Below are positions 1-6,519 of a stretch of 7,341 bases of DNA, in pieces (within the stretch, counting starts at the first letter, position 1; the number at the start of each line of letters is the position of its first letter). The notes beneath the pieces are model-generated. The model saw only the letters and a list, made by a program, of their open reading frames with translations. It was not told the origin of the DNA and made no database searches. Position numbers and translations under genes: made by a program. The DNA comes from Caryophanales bacterium (GTDB taxonomy: Bacteria > Bacillota_I > Bacilli_A > RFN20 > CAG-826), in assembly GCA_022781015.1 (NCBI GenBank), contig JALEUF010000104.1, forward strand, positions 1-7,341. The letters are read 5' to 3'.

Positions 1-1
1 G

Positions 2-544
2 TCTTATAAATCTTCTGCTTCTTTTGAAGGGGAAAGAGGGCAAATAAGCATCGATAGAAGTCGTCCTAACAAGATTAGCTCCATGTCTTTTAAAGATATT
101 AATGGGAATAACCCTGGCGATATCGAGGAATTTTTAGAGAAAAAGGGATTAAACTCTGAACCAAACACAAAATTATTTGCATTCCGTTTTATTGCTTTAA
201 ACGAAGCAATTGGGAACATAGAGAAAATAACCATCTCTTTGCCTGGGAATATTACTTATTATGCTGGTAAGGATATGGAGATAATCAATTCTTCTACGTT
301 CACTGTTTCCACCTCATATGTCACTTGTTCAATCATTAGGCAAAATAGCGAGTCTATTATTGAAAAAGACTGTTTATGCGCATATGGGTTCGTTATTTTA
401 GATCAAAGCATGTCTCCTGTCTCGTTAGGATTTATTATCGCAGGGACAATTGTTCTATTTGGATTGATTGCTTCTTTCTTCATCTATTTCTATCTTAGGG
501 GAAAGAAATACTACAAAAGGATAAATGGTTATGGAAACGAATAA
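2..544 (+). CDS. C-terminal part of a membrane-anchored surface protein (5' end outside window)
   Basis: The frame is open to the left edge, giving 180 visible residues. The ATG at 83 has no Shine-Dalgarno site before it, so I read this as the tail of a longer protein rather than a gene starting there. Visible residues 1-135 are polar and rich in alternating beta-type segments (for example KITISLPGNITYYAG at about 75-89), as in an extracellular beta-sandwich. Residues about 142-165 form one strongly hydrophobic helix, followed by the basic tail RGKKYYKR. The positive-inside rule then puts the N-terminal part outside the cell and the C-terminus in the cytoplasm. There is no LPXTG motif, so anchoring is by the helix itself. 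The gene overlaps the first permease by 20 bases, so it probably belongs to the same sugar-uptake operon. A role as glycan-binding or glycan-cleaving surface protein is inference from context; I do not recognise the family. Confidence 0.75.
   Translation, partial: SYKSSASFEGERGQISIDRSRPNKISSMSFKDINGNNPGDIEEFLEKKGLNSEPNTKLFAFRFIALNEAIGNIEKITISLPGNITYYAGKDMEIINSSTFTVSTSYVTCSIIRQNSESIIEKDCLCAYGFVILDQSMSPVSLGFIIAGTIVLFGLIASFFIYFYLRGKKYYKRINGYGNE
515..520 (+). promoter_or_regulatory. Ribosome binding site of the first permease, inside the upstream gene
   Basis: AAAAGG lies within the last codons of the upstream surface-protein gene. It is 4 bases from the ATG at 525 and 10 bases from the ATG at 531, so both starts are possible and they differ by only two residues (MVM-E versus M-E). 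Neither spacing is ideal. Because the site is inside the upstream coding region, translation of the two genes is probably coupled. Confidence 0.45.
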
Positions 545-1532
545 TTCCTCTATTTATGGAAAAAAGGTAGAACGTCAGAAACCTAATTATTTTAAATTGG
601 GGATTAAGAGTTTCTTTTCTAGCAATACATGGAAAAGAATCTGCAAATATAAGTCCTTGTATTTGATTCTTTTGCCTTCTTTGCTCTTCTTGGCCATATT
701 CTATTATGCACCATATTTTGGTTTGGCTATTGCCTTCCAGGATTTTAGATTAACAGAAGGAATTACTGGTAGTGAATGGATTGGATTCAAAGCATTTGAA
801 AATATATTCGCGAATGTAAATACATCAGCTTACCGCCTTATTAGAAACACGATTTATATTTCCTTAATTAGGCTTGCAATTAATTTCCCAATAATCCTTA
901 TCTATTCAGTATTATTAAGAGAAATCGGCAGGAAAAGATTCAAGAGTACTGTCCAAACAATTTCCTATATTCCTTTCTTCCTTTCTTGGGTTGCAGTAAG
1001 TGGTATTGCCTATAATTTATTCAAATATGACGGTGGCTTATTCAATAAGATGATTATCGCTTTTGGTGGCGATCCTGTTTCTTGGTATAACACCCCAGGT
1101 CCTTGGTGGATTATCTTAGCATTTTCTTCTTTATGGAAAGGATTAGGCTGGGCAACTTTAATTTATATTTCCGGCATGGGTACAATTAATGAAGAACTCT
1201 ATGATGCCGTAAAGATGGATGGTGGCGGAAGGTTTAAGCAAGCCATAACTGTAACCTTACCATCATTATCTAGCGTTATTTGCTTGCAGCTTCTATTGGA
1301 TGTTGCCTCTATTTTAGGCGACGATGTTGACCAGATTATGGCTATGGTAAATGGCAGCAGTGCTTTAGGCAACACAGACGTAATAAGTTCTAGCATGATT
1401 ATGAGTATTACTTCTGGTAGCGGTTTTGCAGAATCAACTGCCTTAAATATATTTAGAGGTCTAGTTGGTTTTGTGCTTGTTCTAATTGTTAATAGGGTTG
1501 TTAAGAAAACGGGGAATAATGGTATCTTATGA
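525..1532 (+). CDS. Carbohydrate ABC transporter permease, LplB/YteP-like (first subunit)
   Basis: This is an integral membrane subunit of a CUT1-type importer that forms half of the sugar channel. The protein has 335 residues, a normal length for the LplB/YteP group. After a basic cytoplasmic N-terminus of about 44 residues come about six hydrophobic segments, near 45-63, 109-131, 143-165, 193-215, 248-263 and 309-325. The stretch LLPSLLFLAIFYYAPYFGLA followed by IAFQDF and WIGFKAF is typical of the group. The cytoplasmic EAA loop that docks the ATPase lies at about 224-246 (EELYDAVKMDGGG, then ITVTLP). Its first half is less canonical than in the partner permease. ILGDDVDQI and the ending GFVLVLIVNRVVKK also match LplB-type proteins. 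It overlaps the upstream gene by 20 bases, and its TGA stop overlaps the next start. A start at 531 instead of 525 is possible. The substrate is inferred only as an oligosaccharide. Confidence 0.93.
   Translation: MVMETNNSSIYGKKVERQKPNYFKLGIKSFFSSNTWKRICKYKSLYLILLPSLLFLAIFYYAPYFGLAIAFQDFRLTEGITGSEWIGFKAFENIFANVNTSAYRLIRNTIYISLIRLAINFPIILIYSVLLREIGRKRFKSTVQTISYIPFFLSWVAVSGIAYNLFKYDGGLFNKMIIAFGGDPVSWYNTPGPWWIILAFSSLWKGLGWATLIYISGMGTINEELYDAVKMDGGGRFKQAITVTLPSLSSVICLQLLLDVASILGDDVDQIMAMVNGSSALGNTDVISSSMIMSITSGSGFAESTALNIFRGLVGFVLVLIVNRVVKKTGNNGIL
1529..1532 (+). other. ATGA stop/start overlap between the two permease genes
   Basis: The first permease ends with TGA at 1530-1532, and the second starts with ATG at 1529-1531. 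The only purine-rich site upstream is GGGGA at 1511-1515, about 13 bases away, which is too far to be strong. Translation of the second subunit therefore probably depends on re-initiation by ribosomes finishing the first, which would favour the 1:1 ratio needed for a heterodimeric permease. Confidence 0.8.
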
Positions 1533-2410
1533 TTAGAAGAGGACATGTTAATAAAAAGGTATCCTTGTTTGATATCTTCAATTACACATTGATGATAGTC
1601 TTATCGCTAGTTTTCCTTATCCCTTTTTGGATAATCCTGGTCTCTTCGCTTTCAGATAATTCAAAATTGATGAGTAATGGGATTGGGCTTTGGTTCCAAG
1701 GGTTTACTTTTGATGGATATAAATATCTTTTCGAGATGTCGAACCTGTTCTTTAATTCGTTGTTAAATTCTGTAATTGTTTCGTTTGCTAGTTCGATAAT
1801 ATCAGTTGTTTTATGTACAAGTGCTGCCTATGTACTTTCTAGAAAAGGATTAGTAGGCAGAAAATTCTTTAATATCCTCTTTATGATTCCAATGTTTTTC
1901 GGAGGAGGAACGATTGCCCTGTTCTTAGTAATAAAGTGGATAAATCTATATAACACCTTATGGGCGTTGATATTACCTTGCACGCTTAGGATTGCATCTA
2001 TTTTATTGATGAGGAATTTCTTCTATACAATTCCTGATTCTCTTTCCGAAGCTGCTGAAATTGATGGGGCTAATGAATTCCAAAAGATGGTCAAGGTCTA
2101 TATTCCACTAGCTATCCCAATGATGATGACAATAGGCTTGATAATTTTTGTAGATAGGTGGAATAACTGGCTAGATACATTGCTCTATTTTGATTCTACA
2201 AAAGAAACTAGCTGGACTATTCAATATGTCTTAAGGCAAATTCTGACCAACATGAATTCAATTTCAGGAATAGATGAATCTTCTTTAGCGCCTGTTATCG
2301 CTGCTAGAAATGCCGCGATTGTTATAACGGTTATACCATTGATGATCTTATCACCAATGTTACATAAATATTATGTGAAAGGAATGACTGCTGGTTCAGT
2401 CAAACAATAA
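1529..2410 (+). CDS. Carbohydrate ABC transporter permease, LplC/YtcP-like (second subunit)
   Basis: This is the MalG-side permease that pairs with the preceding gene product in the cytoplasmic membrane. The 293 residues match the usual LplC/YtcP length. Hydrophobic segments lie at about 18-39, 76-100, 113-136, 142-162, 194-208 and 261-277. The EAA loop at about 171-193 is canonical (LSEAAEIDGANEF, then VYIP) and is where the ATPase would contact the subunit. FVDRWNNWLDTLLYF at about 207-221 and the ending KYYVKGMTAGSVK are hallmarks of this subfamily. The ATG at 1529 is chosen because it overlaps the upstream stop and gives a normal N-terminus. The binding-protein gene follows 11 bases later. 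In Bacillus subtilis, related YteP/YtcP permeases work with a shared ATPase, MsmX. The lack of an ATPase gene here fits that arrangement. Confidence 0.94.
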   Translation: MIRRGHVNKKVSLFDIFNYTLMIVLSLVFLIPFWIILVSSLSDNSKLMSNGIGLWFQGFTFDGYKYLFEMSNLFFNSLLNSVIVSFASSIISVVLCTSAAYVLSRKGLVGRKFFNILFMIPMFFGGGTIALFLVIKWINLYNTLWALILPCTLRIASILLMRNFFYTIPDSLSEAAEIDGANEFQKMVKVYIPLAIPMMMTIGLIIFVDRWNNWLDTLLYFDSTKETSWTIQYVLRQILTNMNSISGIDESSLAPVIAARNAAIVITVIPLMILSPMLHKYYVKGMTAGSVKQ

Positions 2411-2415
2411 AGGAG
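2409..2415 (+). promoter_or_regulatory. Strong ribosome binding site of the solute-binding protein gene
   Basis: AAAGGAG ends 6 bases before the ATG at 2422 and is the best Shine-Dalgarno match in the window. It suits a binding protein needed in excess over its permeases. Confidence 0.8.
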
Positions 2416-2421
2416 TGGAAT

Positions 2422-4017
2422 ATGAAAAACAAACCTATGAAGACGTTTACGTTAATGCTAATTAGTAGCGCCCTTATTTCTTGTGGAGGGAAAACCAATT
2501 CTAGCCATAGTCAAGATAAACCAGCCCCAACTGAAATAGTTATCTATGCTGGCGGATCTAGCGAATATAGCTGGACCAAAGGTAAAGAAGAAGCGGATGT
2601 TATTAGGGCTGTCCAAGATAAATATTATGAAGATACAGGAAGAAACCTGAAGTTTAATATTTCTTATCTTGGCCAAGATATGAAAACAAAGATTCAAAGT
2701 ACAATTGCTTCTGGCGGAACTATCGATATCTGTATATCGCATACAAAAGGCGGAGACGGTATTGATGATTATGTCTTAAAGAACAATCTTTATAGGGATA
2801 TCACCGATGACATTTATGATTATGCCCCAAATCTACTTGAGAAAATTCAAGGTGAGCCAAAGAATTCACTTACCAATGATGAAGGCAAGATTATAGGCAT
2901 CCCATCTAATATTGATGGCAAGAATTACGGAATTCTAGTTAGAAAAGATTGGATGGAAGAATGCGGCTATACTGATAAACAAGAAAAAGTTAAAGACGGC
3001 TTGAAGCTAGTCAATAATCTAGAAGTCTTTGAAGAGATGTGTCTAGCCATGAAAGCTAAATATAATCTTGGTCACGTCATAACTGGTGCTATTTGGGATA
3101 TGGAAAAAGTCCTTACAGTTGGTCCATATGGCAATGCTGGATATTTTAAATACGGGTTTAAAGATAACAAGGTCGTACCTGGCTTCTGCACCGATGAATA
3201 TAGGAAAGTAATCGACTTAGAGTATAAGTGGGCTAGCCAAGGAATCTATTCCCAAGAATGGCAAACAATCTTACTTGAACAAGGGGAAACAAATTTCATA
3301 GGTTCTAAAACCGGCGTATTTGTACTTGATCCTTCGATTGAGCATTTGATTAAAGTAGCTAGAAAATGCAAATCAGTTAATAGCAAGGCTGAATTTACTG
3401 TTCTTGGAGCATTAAGTGAGAATGCTTCTTCTACCAAAAAGGGTTTTTCTAAAAATAGCGTTGCCTCATTTGCAGCCTGTATTTTAAATACTTCAAACAA
3501 GACAAGGCAAATACTTCAATTTGTCGACTGGATGTATAAAAATCCAGATAATTATAATTTATGCAAATACGGAATTGAGGGGACCCATTGGGTCAATAAT
3601 GGGGATGGAACATATTCATTCCCAGAAGGGAAAGAATCTTATTTGACCAATGCTCCATATTCAGGAATTTTATCATTAGTAGAAAACCAAGCCGTAAGCA
3701 ATTTGACTTATAAAGGATATACAGAAGAAGAAAAGTCTTGGATAAATGTCGCTAGAGATCCATCTAATTATTTTGAAAATGAATTGAATACATATATGTG
3801 GCCGATGACTAACTCGCAGGTAAATATTGCTTATTCAAATGCGATTGCCCCTGTCTATGGTTCTTGTATTGAATATTGGAATGCGATTGCCCCATCTTCA
3901 AGACAACATGATTTAGATGCTGAAATCAATTCATTCATGAATTCTGCTAACGGCAAACTATATATTGATTATATCAATCAAGCCTATGCCGTTATGAAGC
4001 AATTGTTTGGAAAATAA
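2422..4017 (+). CDS. Extracellular sugar-binding lipoprotein of the ABC importer (family 1, LplA/YtcQ-like)
   Basis: This protein captures the oligosaccharide outside the membrane and delivers it to the two permeases encoded just upstream. It has 531 residues, typical of the large LplA/YtcQ-type binding proteins. The N-terminus is a lipoprotein signal: basic MKNKPMK, a hydrophobic core, then the lipobox LISC with Cys21 as the lipidated residue, followed by a flexible Ser/Gly-rich linker to about residue 36. The mature part starts with a beta strand (TEIVIYAGG). The family signature GKIIGIP then LVRKDW is at about 155-177. FVDWMYKNPDNY followed by YGIEGTHW at about 367-391 matches the LplA-type C-lobe pattern. 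The start is fixed by the strong Shine-Dalgarno site. Near the C-terminus NAIAP occurs twice, from a 14-base direct repeat. The ligand itself cannot be deduced; GH43 downstream makes a plant-type oligosaccharide plausible. Confidence 0.95.
   Translation: MKNKPMKTFTLMLISSALISCGGKTNSSHSQDKPAPTEIVIYAGGSSEYSWTKGKEEADVIRAVQDKYYEDTGRNLKFNISYLGQDMKTKIQSTIASGGTIDICISHTKGGDGIDDYVLKNNLYRDITDDIYDYAPNLLEKIQGEPKNSLTNDEGKIIGIPSNIDGKNYGILVRKDWMEECGYTDKQEKVKDGLKLVNNLEVFEEMCLAMKAKYNLGHVITGAIWDMEKVLTVGPYGNAGYFKYGFKDNKVVPGFCTDEYRKVIDLEYKWASQGIYSQEWQTILLEQGETNFIGSKTGVFVLDPSIEHLIKVARKCKSVNSKAEFTVLGALSENASSTKKGFSKNSVASFAACILNTSNKTRQILQFVDWMYKNPDNYNLCKYGIEGTHWVNNGDGTYSFPEGKESYLTNAPYSGILSLVENQAVSNLTYKGYTEEEKSWINVARDPSNYFENELNTYMWPMTNSQVNIAYSNAIAPVYGSCIEYWNAIAPSSRQHDLDAEINSFMNSANGKLYIDYINQAYAVMKQLFGK
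3838..3893 (+). repeat. Short in-frame direct repeat in the binding-protein gene
   Basis: The 14-mer AATGCGATTGCCCC occurs at 3838-3851 and again at 3880-3893, exactly 42 bases (14 codons) apart and in frame. It encodes NAIAP twice. It could be a small internal duplication or chance reuse of codons; the residues between the copies do not repeat. Confidence 0.7.
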
Positions 4018-4018
4018 A

Positions 4019-4477
4019 ATGGTTATTGGTTGGATCATCACTCTTGCAATAATTGAATGGTATTCGATAGGAATAACTGTTTTGGCTTACCGCAAAAAAG
4101 AAAAGCTATTCTTGTTGAATCTTATCCCTTTCGTCAGCTTCTTCTATATTGATAAGTTGGTTAAGGGGTTTACCATTTTAGTCGTGCCTACAAAGAAGTG
4201 GGGTCTAACTTCAATAATCTTGCTTGTTGCTGCTTTAATTTCGACTGGACTTACCTATTTAGGAAATGCCCATTTCGGAGCTGAAAATGCAATGTATATA
4301 CAACAAATCATGCTTGTCCCGATCGTTATTTGTTTGTTTCTTTTATACCTAGGGATAGTTTGCTCGAGTTTGGAATTATATAGGATGATAGAAATTAAGA
4401 TGCCTAATTATGCAAGGGTATTATCCGCTTTATTTATCCTTCCTATTCCGCTTGCTTTGATAATAAGAGGAAAATAG
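4019..4477 (+). CDS. Small polytopic membrane protein of unknown function
   Basis: I do not recognise this 152-residue protein. It is strongly hydrophobic, with about five candidate membrane segments near 3-23, 31-55 (possibly only membrane-associated around its Pro36), 62-82, 94-116 and 132-149. Short basic loops separate them (RKKEK at 25-29, PTKKW at 57-61). The segment after the first loop reads LNLIPFVSFFYIDKLVKG, with an internal proline. No enzymatic motif, Cys pair or ATP-binding motif is visible. The ATG at 4019 comes one base after the binding-protein stop. A TTG at 4007 in the same frame would add four residues (MENK) and overlap the upstream gene. Neither start has a strong Shine-Dalgarno site, so translation is probably coupled to the binding-protein gene. 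Its place between the importer and the enzymes suggests an accessory role in uptake or signalling, but that is only inference from position. Confidence 0.8.
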   Translation: MVIGWIITLAIIEWYSIGITVLAYRKKEKLFLLNLIPFVSFFYIDKLVKGFTILVVPTKKWGLTSIILLVAALISTGLTYLGNAHFGAENAMYIQQIMLVPIVICLFLLYLGIVCSSLELYRMIEIKMPNYARVLSALFILPIPLALIIRGK

Positions 4478-4479
4478 AA

Positions 4480-5586
4480 ATGAAAATAGGCGCCTGGAAT
4501 TACACTAAATGTAATCTTTATTCTCCTAAAGAATGTGTTGATCATTGGAAGGAGTTGGGATTTTCTTTCATGCTTTCTAGCGTTTCTAACGATACTAAAG
4601 AAGATAACCAGTACATTTTAGATACATTAAAAGAATGCGAAAAAGCAGGGATAAAGCTAATCGTTGTCAATAAGTGTTTCCTTAATATGAGTCTAGAAGA
4701 AGTTGGAGAAACTTCATATGAAGAAAAGGTTAGAGAGTATTCAAGGATATATAATGCCTATTCTTCTTTTGGCGGAATTTTCATTTGCGATGAACCACAT
4801 GCAGCTGATTTTCCTTGCTTAAAAAAGGCTTGTTCCATAGTTAGCAAATATGCAAAACCATTTGTTAATTTTTTGGCTATAAATGCAGTGGTTGGCTGTT
4901 GTGGCTGGGATAATGTAAATGAAAATCAATATCTAGATATGATTGAAGATTTAATTAAAAACCATGGCCTTGCTTTTGTTTCCTATGATTATTATTTGCA
5001 ATGCGATATAAATTTTAACCAAAAAGGCATCGACGATTATTTCTATAATTTAATGAAATTTGGTGAACTTGCGCGAAAAAACAACGTTCCTTTTGTCGTT
5101 ACCAATTTAAGTGTAGGGCATTGGTTTTACCGTGAACCTACTTTGGATGATATACGTTGGCAATTATCTACCTCGTTAGCCTTAGGCGCTACAAATAACC
5201 TTTGGTTCTTTCTGTATGAAAGAGAAATTGAATCTTCATATAGAAATGCCCCGATTGATTTATTCAAAAGAAAGACTGAAGGATTCTATTATTTAAAAAG
5301 AGAAGATTACTGTATCTCCTTGCATAGTAACGAATTGGAAGGATATGAATTTAAGCAAGCCTTATTTATTAAAGACAAAAACTATTCTAATGATGAATTA
5401 GGAATAGAGATAAAAGCTAGAAATAAAGGCAATATTATTGTTTCTTCGTTTGTTAAATTTAACGAAATTGCTTTGGCTATCGTCAATAATGAGCAAAAAG
5501 AAGTGGAAGCATTAGAAATCAATTATAAAGGCAATTCAAATCTATATTATTTTGCTCCTGGGCAAATGTATGTAATCAAAGGATAA
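4480..5586 (+). CDS. Cytoplasmic TIM-barrel glycoside-hydrolase-like protein with D-E-P motif
   Basis: This 368-residue protein has no signal peptide and looks like a (beta/alpha)8 barrel of the glycoside hydrolase superfamily. GAWNY opens at residue 4 (strand 1), FMLSSVS lies near 30-36 and IKLIVVN near 58-64. The key motif is GGIFICDEPHAADF at about 98-111. In it, Glu105 sits where clan GH-A enzymes carry the acid/base of their N-E-P motif. Further barrel landmarks are VSYDYY at 168-172, PFVVTNLSVGHW at 204-215 and RWQLSTSLALGATNNLWFF at 226-244. These are arranged as in uncharacterised bacterial D-E-P glycosidase-like proteins. About 100 beta-rich residues at the end may form a small accessory domain. 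No clear second catalytic carboxylate is visible, so hydrolase activity is inferred. The ATG at 4480 follows AGAGG at 4466-4470, and the upstream stop is 2 bases away. It probably processes the imported sugar together with the GH43 enzyme. Confidence 0.72.
   Translation: MKIGAWNYTKCNLYSPKECVDHWKELGFSFMLSSVSNDTKEDNQYILDTLKECEKAGIKLIVVNKCFLNMSLEEVGETSYEEKVREYSRIYNAYSSFGGIFICDEPHAADFPCLKKACSIVSKYAKPFVNFLAINAVVGCCGWDNVNENQYLDMIEDLIKNHGLAFVSYDYYLQCDINFNQKGIDDYFYNLMKFGELARKNNVPFVVTNLSVGHWFYREPTLDDIRWQLSTSLALGATNNLWFFLYEREIESSYRNAPIDLFKRKTEGFYYLKREDYCISLHSNELEGYEFKQALFIKDKNYSNDELGIEIKARNKGNIIVSSFVKFNEIALAIVNNEQKEVEALEINYKGNSNLYYFAPGQMYVIKG
5578..5583 (+). promoter_or_regulatory. Ribosome binding site of the AraC-type regulator gene
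   Basis: AAAGGA lies in the last codons of the D-E-P protein gene and is 7 bases from the ATG at 5591. A second AAAGG at 5585-5589 is only one base from the ATG and too close to work. The first site decides the start and implies coupling to the upstream gene. Confidence 0.65.
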
Positions 5587-5590
5587 AGGT

Positions 5591-6517
5591 ATGGCATTAT
5601 CTAGTTTAGAAGAATCGAAAAAACCAATAAACCTGAATTCATTAAATGTTTTTGTCAGGGCCATAAGACTTAATAACATGGATGATGAGCATAATTGCCC
5701 TAGAAGGAAACTTTATGATTACCAGATGTTAGCGGTTCTAAATGGCAAGATTTGTTTTGATTTCCCAAAAGAGAAAATCGAATTAAAGTCTGGTGATGTA
5801 ATTATTATTCCTCCTGACATCATGTATCAGGAATATCTAAACAAAAACGAAGGATGCAATTACTTCATCATGCATTTTGATTTGTATTGGTCGAAAGAAA
5901 GAGAAGCTTTTGACTGTAATGAAATGTATTTTAAATACTGCACTCCAAAATATAAAGAAGCCCCTTATTTATCAAAATTTATAGTAGAAAACGATCCTAA
6001 TTATGGTTTATATGATGAACCGATTGTATATAGAAATAATAGGCTTTCGATTTTCTATAATGACTTCACTAGTCTTATCGAAACTTTCTATCCTTTGTCC
6101 AATATCAACAAACAAATCATGCCTTTATTACTTAATTCGTTGGTGTTAAAGGTTTTATTTAACCTTGAGCATAGGGAAAGGCTAAAACTAGCAAATTCGA
6201 AATATGAATTATGTGATAAGTTTGTCGAATGTGTAGAAGCTAATTATGCTAGCAAGATAGATATATCTACTTTTGCTAGGGATAATGGCTATTCTCCTAA
6301 TTATTTTAGAAGACTATTCATAACAAATATGAATCTTTCTCCGACAGCTTTCCTAAATAAAAAGAGAATGAATATGGCAGTTAAACTCATCAATGATGAT
6401 TTAAGCATTGCTGATGTTGCTAGAAAAGTAGGATTTGAAGATGCTTTCTATTTCTCCAAGGCTTTTAAAAAAGCATATGGAATTTCTCCTAAGGCATTTC
6501 AAAAAAGGGAGAAATAA
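5591..6517 (+). CDS. AraC/XylS-family transcriptional regulator
   Basis: This is a 308-residue DNA-binding regulator, the usual AraC length. The N-terminal region (about 40-100) looks like a cupin-type ligand-sensing domain: QMLAVLNGKICFDF, then LKSGDVIIIPPDIMYQEY, then YFIMHFDLYW. The C-terminal 95 residues carry the two helix-turn-helix motifs. The first is at about 225-244 (ISTFARDNGYSPNYFRRLF). The second is at about 272-293 (SIADVARKVGFEDAFYFSKAF) and leads into the family signature KAYGISPKAFQ. The middle part (about 105-205) is helical and probably serves dimerisation. The gene lies inside the operon with 4 bases to the upstream gene and 2 bases to the GH43 gene, with no promoter of its own visible. 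By analogy with other AraC sugar regulators it probably activates this operon when its sugar is bound. The inducer and operator sites are not evident here. Confidence 0.95.
   Translation: MALSSLEESKKPINLNSLNVFVRAIRLNNMDDEHNCPRRKLYDYQMLAVLNGKICFDFPKEKIELKSGDVIIIPPDIMYQEYLNKNEGCNYFIMHFDLYWSKEREAFDCNEMYFKYCTPKYKEAPYLSKFIVENDPNYGLYDEPIVYRNNRLSIFYNDFTSLIETFYPLSNINKQIMPLLLNSLVLKVLFNLEHRERLKLANSKYELCDKFVECVEANYASKIDISTFARDNGYSPNYFRRLFITNMNLSPTAFLNKKRMNMAVKLINDDLSIADVARKVGFEDAFYFSKAFKKAYGISPKAFQKREK
6505..6511 (+). promoter_or_regulatory. Ribosome binding site of the GH43 gene
   Basis: AAGGGAG lies in the final codons of the regulator gene, 8 bases before the ATG at 6520. It supports that ATG as the start of the truncated GH43 reading frame. 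Confidence 0.7.
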
Positions 6518-6519
6518 CA

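Noticed and set aside
4..234. Reverse-strand reading frame of 76 residues at the left edge
   Set aside because: It overlaps the open forward frame of the surface protein and shows no start signal or domain.
83..544. A complete 153-residue gene starting at the ATG at 83
   Set aside because: No Shine-Dalgarno site precedes this ATG, the frame is open to the left edge, and the upstream residues continue the same polar composition. A truncated longer gene is the better reading.
1199..1546. Reverse-strand reading frame of 115 residues
   Set aside because: It lies opposite the well-supported first permease and the start of the second, has no ribosome binding context and no recognisable protein features.
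2458..2742. Reverse-strand reading frame of 94 residues
   Set aside because: It lies opposite the 5' part of the binding-protein gene, which has a clear lipobox and family motifs. It is an antisense shadow.
3246..3500. Reverse-strand reading frame of 84 residues
   Set aside because: It is entirely antisense to the binding-protein gene and has no start signals or motifs.
4007..4018. TTG start for the small membrane protein
   Set aside because: It would add only MENK and overlap the binding-protein gene. The ATG at 4019 directly after the upstream stop is simpler, though the TTG is not excluded.
544..6519. Internal promoters or terminators at gene junctions
   Set aside because: The gaps are 0-11 bases or overlaps, which leaves no room for a stem-loop plus T-run or a standard promoter between genes.
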